Shown piece by piece: positions 59,134-64,000 of a stretch of 64,000 nucleotides of DNA (its first letter is position 1; every line of letters begins with the position of its first letter). Origin of the DNA: Actinomadura opuntiae (GTDB lineage Bacteria; Actinomycetota; Actinomycetes; Streptosporangiales; Streptosporangiaceae); the NCBI RefSeq assembly GCF_030283205.1, contig NZ_JASNWF010000020.1:62001-126000 (forward strand). The letters are read 5' to 3'. The position numbers and the translations under genes are program-made. The notes under the pieces are model-generated. The model saw only the letters and a program-made list of their open reading frames with translations. It was not told where the DNA came from and ran no database searches.

Positions 59134-60300
59134 ATGAGCAACGAGGTCCTGGAGGCCGTGCGCGGGCTGCTGCCGGGGATCGCCGAACGGGCCCGGGCCG
59201 TGGACGAGAGGGGCCGCATCCCGGCGGAGACGATGAAGGAGCTCACCGCCGCCGGGGTGTTCCGGATGCTGCAGCCGGCCCGGTACGGCGGCGCGGAGGA
59301 CGACCCGGTCGCCTTCTACGAGGTGGTCCGGGCGGTGTCCGGCGCGTGCGGGTCGACCGGCTGGGTGACGGCCGTCCTCGGCGTGCACTCCTGGCATCTC
59401 GGGCTGTTCCCGGACGAGGCGCAGCGCGAGGTGTGGGAGCCGGGGCCGGACGTCCTGGCCGCCTCGTCGTACGCGCCGATCGGCCGGCTCACCCCCGTGG
59501 ACGGCGGGTTCGAGGTGTCGGGCCGGTGGGCGTTCTCGTCCGGCTGCGAGTTCGCGGACTGGGCGCTGCTCGGCGGCCTCGTCGTCGGCGCGGAGGGCCG
59601 CCCGGTCGACTTCATGACGGTGCTCGTCCCGAGGACGGACTACGAGATCAAGCAGGTGTGGAACTCGATGGGCCTGCGCGGCACCGCCAGCGACGACATC
59701 GTCGTGGAGCGGGCGTTCGTGCCGGCGCACCGCGCGATGCGCAACTTCGACCAGGCGCAGCTGCGCACCGCCGGCCGCAAGGTCAACACCGGCCCGCTGT
59801 ACCGGCTGCCGTTCGGGACGATCTTCACCACCACGGTCGCGGCCAGCGTGATCGGGATGGCGGCGGGCTGCCACGACCTGTACGTGGCGCGGATGCGCGA
59901 CCGGATCCGGCTGAGCCTCGGCGGCGGGCGGTTCGTCGAGGACCAGTTCGCGCAGGTCGCGGTGGCGCGGGCGGCGTCGGAGATCGACGCGGCGATCCTG
60001 CAGACCGACCGGAACGTCCGGGAGATCTACGCGTACGCGGTCCGCAACGAGAAGATCCCGATGGAGCTGCGGCTGCGCGCGCGCCGCGACCAGGTGCGCG
60101 GCACCGAGCGGGCCATCGAGGCGATCGACATCCTGTTCAAGACCGCCGGCGGCAACTCGCTGCACCGCGGCAACGTGATCGAGCGGGCGTGGCGGGACGC
60201 GCACGCGGGCAGCGTGCACGTGGCCAACGACGTCGAGCACGCGCTGTCGATGTACGGGCGCGGGGAGTTCGGCCTCGCGGTGGAGGACAACCTCGTCTGA
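59134..60300 (+). CDS. hsaA: 3-HSA hydroxylase oxygenase component (HsaA)
   Basis: A 388-residue flavin-dependent monooxygenase of the acyl-CoA dehydrogenase fold. GACGSTGWVTAVLGVHSWHL, VSGRWAFSSGCEFADW, RTDYEIKQVWNSMGLRGTAS and the C-terminal AHAGSVHVANDVEHAL with GEFGLAVEDNLV closely parallel Mycobacterium HsaA. It hydroxylates 3-HSA to 3,4-DHSA with reduced flavin from HsaB. RBS GAGGAGCGG. It diverges from kshA. It is the better HsaA candidate of the two in this window. Confidence 0.8.
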   Translation: MSNEVLEAVRGLLPGIAERARAVDERGRIPAETMKELTAAGVFRMLQPARYGGAEDDPVAFYEVVRAVSGACGSTGWVTAVLGVHSWHLGLFPDEAQREVWEPGPDVLAASSYAPIGRLTPVDGGFEVSGRWAFSSGCEFADWALLGGLVVGAEGRPVDFMTVLVPRTDYEIKQVWNSMGLRGTASDDIVVERAFVPAHRAMRNFDQAQLRTAGRKVNTGPLYRLPFGTIFTTTVAASVIGMAAGCHDLYVARMRDRIRLSLGGGRFVEDQFAQVAVARAASEIDAAILQTDRNVREIYAYAVRNEKIPMELRLRARRDQVRGTERAIEAIDILFKTAGGNSLHRGNVIERAWRDAHAGSVHVANDVEHALSMYGRGEFGLAVEDNLV

Positions 60301-60397
60301 TACAAATGTGGATCTTCTTCACGAATCGCCCGTGCGGCGGGGGTGCGGCGGGTTACTGTGACGAGCTTCGATCTCACCTGCCGCCCGGAGCCGCGCG

Positions 60398-61240
60398 ATG
60401 ACCGACGACCAGCCGCCCACCCAGATCCCCACGGACGTCCCGGCGTCGGCGCGCATCTACGGCTGGACGCTCGGCGGCAAGGACAACTACGAGATCGACC
60501 GCAAGTTCGCCCTCGAGTACCTGCCCCACTTCCCCGAGATCGTGGACATCGCGCGGGAGAACCGGCTGTTCCTGTACCGGGCGGTGCGGTACCTGACGCA
60601 GGAGGCCGGCATCCGGCAGTTCATCGACATGGGCTGCGGGCTGCCGACCGAGAACAACGTCCACCAGGTCGCCCGGAGCTTCGCCGACGACGCCCGCGTC
60701 GTCTACGTCGACATCGACCCGATCGTGCTGGCGCACGGGCGGGCCCTGCTGGCCGGCGACGGCACCACCACGGTCATCAACGCCGACATGCGCGACACCC
60801 GGGCGATCCTCGACGACCCCGAGACCAAGCGGCTGATCGACTTCTCCGAGCCGGTCGCCGTGCTCTACCTGTCGATCGGCCACCACCTGCTGGACGGCGA
60901 CGACCCGCGCCGCGTCGTCCACGGCGTCCTCGACCGGGCCGTGCCCGGCAGCCACCTGGTGTTCACCCAGATCACCTCGGCCGACCCCGCCCGCCGCGCC
61001 GGGATGGACGCCGCCGCGAACGGCGCCGGCATGCCGTGGCGGACCCGCAGCCGCGAGGAGGTCGACGCGCTGCTCGCCGGCCCCGCCCCCGTCGAGCCGG
61101 GCCTGGTGGACATCCGGGACTGGCGTCCCGACCCCGGCCAGCCGCCGCTGGCGCCCGTCCCCGCCGAACTCGCCCAGTTCGCCGGCGCGTCCAAGAACCA
61201 CCCCGACCTCTGCGAGTACGGCGGCGTCCTGGTCAAGTGA
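60398..61240 (+). CDS. SAM-dependent methyltransferase of the DUF574 family
   Basis: A 280-residue protein of the actinobacterial PF04672 (DUF574) methyltransferase family. PASARIYGWTLGGKDNYEID, FIDMGCGLPTENNVHQVA (SAM motif I), VVYVDIDPIVLAHGRALL (motif II) and CEYGGVLVK at the end are typical. The substrate of this large family is unknown. It is monocistronic. Confidence 0.87.
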   Translation: MTDDQPPTQIPTDVPASARIYGWTLGGKDNYEIDRKFALEYLPHFPEIVDIARENRLFLYRAVRYLTQEAGIRQFIDMGCGLPTENNVHQVARSFADDARVVYVDIDPIVLAHGRALLAGDGTTTVINADMRDTRAILDDPETKRLIDFSEPVAVLYLSIGHHLLDGDDPRRVVHGVLDRAVPGSHLVFTQITSADPARRAGMDAAANGAGMPWRTRSREEVDALLAGPAPVEPGLVDIRDWRPDPGQPPLAPVPAELAQFAGASKNHPDLCEYGGVLVK

Positions 61241-61254
61241 CGCCGGAAAAGGGC

Positions 61255-61284
61255 TTGGGCGCGACGACGCCCGCCTGGTAGGTT
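61255..61284 (+). promoter_or_regulatory. Promoter candidate for the uORF/hydrolase transcript
   Basis: TTGGGC (61255-61260) and TAGGTT (61279-61284) with an 18-bp spacer, about 30 bp before the ribosome-binding site of the upstream ORF. Confidence 0.45.
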
Positions 61285-61321
61285 GCCCGGGATCGTGAAG
61301 GAACGCGAGGAGGTGAGACCC

Positions 61322-61375
61322 ATGAACGCTGGATCGAGGTGGGTGCTCCCCCTTTCGTCACGGTCGTGCGGCTGA
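61322..61375 (+). CDS. 17-residue upstream ORF (leader peptide)
   Basis: MNAGSRWVLPLSSRSCG, then TGA. The start has an excellent ribosome-binding site, GAGGAGGTGA, five bases upstream. It lies in the 5' leader of the alpha/beta hydrolase gene, and a hairpin begins four bases after its stop. Size, position and strong initiation signal suggest a regulatory leader peptide rather than a functional protein. Confidence 0.6.
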   Translation: MNAGSRWVLPLSSRSCG

Positions 61376-61379
61376 CCTA

Positions 61380-61427
61380 GGTGTCGCCGGGAGCGCCCCG
61401 AAACAGGCACTCCCGAAAGGCAACACC
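61380..61427 (+). promoter_or_regulatory. Leader hairpin that sequesters the hydrolase start region
   Basis: The arms GGTGTCGCC and GGGAGCGCC pair with GGCACTCCC and GGCAACACC (mismatches and a GAAA bulge), ending on the base before the ATG at 61428. The weak ribosome-binding site (GAAAGG) falls within the structure. It could act in translation attenuation by the upstream ORF. Confidence 0.5.
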
Positions 61428-62180
61428 ATGAACTCTCTGCAATTCACCGCCGAGACGTCGGCGAACGGCGTCCGCGAACGCGACTTCACCGTGGACGGGC
61501 TTCCCGGTGTCCTCTGGTCGCCCGAATCCGGCGCCGGCCGCGCGCCTCTGATCCTGATGGCCCACGGCGGCGGCAACCACAAGAAGTCGCCGGCGATGTC
61601 GGGCCGCGCGCACCGCCTCGTCACCGGCTGCGGCTTCCACGTCGCCGTCATCGACGCTCCGGGGCACGGCGACCGTCCCCGCACGCCGCACGACGAGCAG
61701 GAGATCGCCGAACTGTTCCGGGCGCGGGCGGCGGGCGAGCCGGAAGGCCCGATCGTCGTCCGGTACAACGCCCACCTGGCGGAGCAGGCCGTCCCGGAAT
61801 ACCGCACGACCCTGGACGCCCTCCAGGAACTCCCCGAGATCGGCCCCGACGGCCCGGTCGGCTTCTTCGGCCTGAACATGGGCACCGCGATCGGCGTCCC
61901 GTTCGTGGCGTCCGAACCGAGGATCTCCGCCGCCGTCTTCGGCCTGCACTGGCCCGACGCCCTGGCCGAGGCGGCGAAGCGGATCACCATTCCGATCGAG
62001 TTCGACCTCCAGTGGGACGACGAACACATCCCGCGCGAATCCGGCCTGGCGCTGTTCGACGCCTTCGCCTCAAAGGAGAAGACCCTGCACGCCAATGCGG
62101 GCGCGCACAAGGAACTCCCCAGATTCGAGGCCGACAACGCCGTCCTCTTCTTCACCCGCCACTTCGGCCGCCCGCACTAG
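61428..62180 (+). CDS. Alpha/beta hydrolase (dienelactone hydrolase-like) with Asn at the nucleophile position
   Basis: A 250-residue soluble protein. LILMAHGGGNHKKSP is the oxyanion part, and VGFFGLNMGTAIGVP occupies the nucleophile elbow with Asn where Ser is normal (G-x-N-x-G). DDEHIPRESG and NAGAHKELP supply the likely Asp and His. Either the enzyme uses another residue, or it is a non-hydrolytic member. It follows a leader ORF and hairpin, an arrangement often used for inducible resistance genes; that role is only inference. Confidence 0.72.
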   Translation: MNSLQFTAETSANGVRERDFTVDGLPGVLWSPESGAGRAPLILMAHGGGNHKKSPAMSGRAHRLVTGCGFHVAVIDAPGHGDRPRTPHDEQEIAELFRARAAGEPEGPIVVRYNAHLAEQAVPEYRTTLDALQELPEIGPDGPVGFFGLNMGTAIGVPFVASEPRISAAVFGLHWPDALAEAAKRITIPIEFDLQWDDEHIPRESGLALFDAFASKEKTLHANAGAHKELPRFEADNAVLFFTRHFGRPH

Positions 62181-62183
62181 CCA

Positions 62184-62235
62184 TTGAGTTGCGGTGAGTC
62201 GTTGTTATGGCGGCGGCCATAACGACGACTCGCCG
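62184..62235. repeat. Palindromic element, copy 2
   Basis: Left part TTGAGTTGCGG through TTGTTATGG shares 26 of 27 bases with the element at 41328. Arms of 19 bp (62192-62210 and 62217-62235) pair with two changes that would be G-U in RNA, loop CGGCGG. The outer right arm is missing. It lies between convergent genes ending at 62180 and 62242 and may act as a terminator. Confidence 0.85.
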
Positions 62236-62241
62236 TGCGGG

Positions 62242-63411
62242 TCAGCAGGTGGTGGGTGGGGTTCGGCCGGACTGGAGGGTCTGGACGAAGGTCAGGGCGT
62301 CGTCGAAGGACGCGTTGATGCTGGCGCGGTGGTCGGCGCCGGGGTACTCGCGGTAGGTGATGGCCGGGTACCGCTTGCACAGGTCGGCGACCAGGGCCGT
62401 CGTCGCGGCGGGGGAGACGGCGGTGTCGGCGGAGCCCTGCGCGACGAGGGTGGGGACGCGCAGGTCGAGGCCGGTGGCCTCCTGCGAGTCGAAGTACTTC
62501 TCGAACTCGGTGAGGTCGGCGGCCGGGCGGAAGACCTGGGACAGCGGGATCGACGCGCCCGCCTCGCGCAGTTGGGCGAGGCACGCGGTCGTCTGGCCGG
62601 ACGCGAGGACCTTCGCGGCCCGGTCGGTCAGCAGGCTCTCCGGCTGGAAGGACGGGTTCGCCGCCTTCGCGCCGTTGAGCAGGACGAACAGGAACGGCAA
62701 CGCCGCCTCCGCGCCCGGGTACCCCGCCTGCACGTACTGCGCGGTCTCGGCCATGTGCGAGCCGGGCGCGATCGACACCGCGCCCTTCAACCGGACGTCC
62801 TTCGCCCTCTTCGCGGCGGCCGTGTAGAGGGTCGCCTGGCCGCCCTGGCTGTGGCCGGCGACGTAGAAATTACGTCCGATGTGCGGGTCGACGCTGTGGG
62901 CGGCGCGGACGATGTCGATGACCGTGTTCGCCTCGCTGGCGCCGTTCATGTAGGGATGCCCGTCCGGCGTCCCCATGCCCTCGTAGTCGGTCTGGACGAC
63001 CGCGAATCCGTGCGCGACCCACTTGTCGAGGAAACCCTCGGTGATCGACAGGTAGTCGTGGGCGGGTCCGGTGGCGGTGTCGCGGGACGGGGCGCAGACG
63101 TCGGCGGTGCCGGTCGTGCCGTGCGCCCAGCTGATCACGGGCCAGCGGCCGCGCGGGGCCTTGCCCTTCGGGACGGCGACGGTGCCCGTCACCGTGATCC
63201 GCCTGCCTCCGACGCCCTCCGAGACGTAGCCGATCGACCGGGTGACCGAGGCGGACGGCAGCGCCGCCGCGGTGTGCAGCGGCCGGCTCGTCAGCAGCCG
63301 TCCCCGGTGCCCGGCGTCGGCGTGGGCGTGGGCGGGGACGGCCGTGACCGCGAGCCCGGCGGCGGCGGCGACGGCGGCGATCGCGGTCGCGCGTCCCCTG
63401 GCTGATCTCAC
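62242..63411 (-). CDS. Secreted lipase (LIP-type alpha/beta hydrolase)
   Basis: A 389-residue exported hydrolase starting with GTG. The signal peptide covers about residues 1-30 (AAVAAAAGLAVTAVPAHAHA). WPVISWAHGTTGTADVCAPS is the oxyanion region, FYVAGHSQGGQATLYTAA contains the nucleophile Ser, LVAQGSADTAVSP the acid Asp and YPGADHRASI the His. It resembles secretory triacylglycerol lipases. The GTG overlaps the stop of the KstD-like gene (GTGA), so it is co-translated with a ketosteroid-type dehydrogenase and may release sterols from esters (inference). Confidence 0.82.
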   Translation of the reverse strand: MRSARGRATAIAAVAAAAGLAVTAVPAHAHADAGHRGRLLTSRPLHTAAALPSASVTRSIGYVSEGVGGRRITVTGTVAVPKGKAPRGRWPVISWAHGTTGTADVCAPSRDTATGPAHDYLSITEGFLDKWVAHGFAVVQTDYEGMGTPDGHPYMNGASEANTVIDIVRAAHSVDPHIGRNFYVAGHSQGGQATLYTAAAKRAKDVRLKGAVSIAPGSHMAETAQYVQAGYPGAEAALPFLFVLLNGAKAANPSFQPESLLTDRAAKVLASGQTTACLAQLREAGASIPLSQVFRPAADLTEFEKYFDSQEATGLDLRVPTLVAQGSADTAVSPAATTALVADLCKRYPAITYREYPGADHRASINASFDDALTFVQTLQSGRTPPTTC

Positions 63412-64000
63412 GCGTTGCTCCTTCTCATGTCCTGGACGGCGCGGTAGGCGAAGGCCATCGCCGATCCGATCGGGATGCCCGGGCCCGGGTAGACGGGTCC
63501 GGTGAACGAGGCACTGGTGTTGCCCGCGGCGTACAGGCCGGGGACGGGGGCGTCGGCGGTGTCCAGGACGCGGCCGTCGGGGTCGGTGCGCAGCCCGCCC
63601 TTCGTACCGAGGTCGCTGAGGACGATCTTCGCCGCGTAGTACGGCGGCTCGCCGACCGGGGCGAGGCCCGGCTTTCCGCCCGTGAAGAACAGGTCGTAGG
63701 GGTCCTCGCCGCGGTGGAAGTCCTCGTCCACGCCCTTCTCGGCGAAGCCGTTGAACCGTTCCACGGTGGCGGCGAGCGCGTCCGCCGGAAGGCCGGCCGT
63801 CGCGGCCAACTCGGCGAGGGAGCCCGCCTGGATCCAGGTACCGGACGCGACCTGGTCGTCCAGCGACACCGGCGGGACGGAGATCGCCGGCAGGCCCTTC
63901 GAGCGGGCGTCGAAGATCAGGTGGAAGGGGCCCTCGGCGGCGGCGAGACGGCGGCCCATCTGGTCGTAGGGCAGGGACTCGTTGGCGAACCGGCGGCCCG
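63408..64000 (-). CDS. KstD-like FAD-binding dehydrogenase, 5' end outside the window
   Basis: The C-terminal about 197 residues of a fumarate reductase/KstD-type flavoprotein. RRFANESLPYDQMGRRLAAA at the edge, ATVERFNGFAEKGVDEDFHR, APPYYAAKIVLSDLGTKGGL-like sequence (EPPYYAAKIVLSDLGTKGGL) and YAAGNTSASFTGPVYPGPGI at the end match the superfamily. It is the third KstD-like gene here. It overlaps the lipase gene. The FAD-binding N-terminus lies beyond 64000. Confidence 0.78.
   Translation of the reverse strand, partial: GRRFANESLPYDQMGRRLAAAEGPFHLIFDARSKGLPAISVPPVSLDDQVASGTWIQAGSLAELAATAGLPADALAATVERFNGFAEKGVDEDFHRGEDPYDLFFTGGKPGLAPVGEPPYYAAKIVLSDLGTKGGLRTDPDGRVLDTADAPVPGLYAAGNTSASFTGPVYPGPGIPIGSAMAFAYRAVQDMRRSNA

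Noticed and set aside
57580..60240. A minus-strand open frame of 886 codons
   Set aside because: Only its last 80 codons are a gene (the KshA-coupled small protein); the rest is antisense to kshA and hsaA, Arg/Pro/Ala-rich, a usual artefact at this G+C content.
57423..60401. A plus-strand open frame of 992 codons
   Set aside because: It is antisense to kshA and out of frame with hsaA, with no recognisable domain.

Overview
The window is about 73% G+C DNA from an actinomycete. GTG and TTG starts are common, four-base start/stop overlaps are frequent, and the gene content is typical of Streptosporangiales, most like Actinomadura/Thermomonosporaceae (inference). Pointers to this are the XRE-DUF5753 regulators with DUF397 partners, F420-dependent LLM and Ddn-type enzymes, a mycothiol-type DinB/MDMPI protein, a DUF574 methyltransferase and an SCO6745-type protein. 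I see no tRNA, rRNA, CRISPR array, transposase, integrase or phage gene.

1-16.8 kb is mixed. It holds a methyltransferase and a 2-oxoglutarate oxygenase, a membrane Ser/Thr kinase, a GAF-SpoIIE phosphatase, a secreted Ag85-like esterase, and then the most unusual locus. That locus (8.3-9.0 kb, with its protease continuing to 6.8 kb) encodes two paralogous two-cysteine peptides sharing a leader-like N-terminus, followed by a translationally coupled membrane M50 metalloprotease. Next come a bacterioferritin-like protein, an F420 enzyme, a small secreted protein behind a KstR-type operator, an XRE/DUF397 pair opposite three overlapping small genes, and a second Ag85-like esterase.

16.8-27.5 kb is ordinary chromosomal content: tandem VOC proteins, a FUSC membrane protein, a phosphodiester glycosidase, a frameshifted SCO6745-type gene, an EF-G paralogue, a PucR regulator, an SGNH lipase and an MDMPI-family protein.

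27.6-43.1 kb and 57.6-60.3 kb (with a third KstD-like gene starting beyond 64 kb) form a split steroid-catabolism set. KshA/KshB (9-alpha hydroxylation) and KstD (delta-1 dehydrogenation) would open ring B. HsaA/HsaB would hydroxylate 3-HSA, HsaC would cleave the catechol and HsaD would hydrolyse the meta-cleavage product. An acyl-CoA ligase, an IclR regulator, a CrtC/AttH-like protein, an APH-like kinase, an NTF2-like protein and an F420 LLM enzyme accompany them. HsaA and KstD each have paralogues here.

43-57.6 kb is accessory: an MBL hydrolase, LysR, a long zinc-binding coiled-coil protein, an MFS exporter, a Ddn-like enzyme, a transglutaminase-like protein, DUF488, an HxlR/NmrA pair, GNAT, an ECF sigma factor with a membrane partner, and a MarR/hydrolase pair with a clear operator. 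This stretch and its left flank carry several genes with internal or 5' deletions (LLM 40.4, NTF2-like 41.1, MDR 44.9, XRE/ATPase 53.1, SDR 57.4 kb).

60.4-64 kb has a DUF574 methyltransferase, an alpha/beta hydrolase behind a 17-codon upstream ORF and a start-proximal hairpin, a secreted lipase and the cut KstD-like gene. Two copies of a palindromic element, one a perfect 64-bp palindrome, lie at 41.3 and 62.2 kb.
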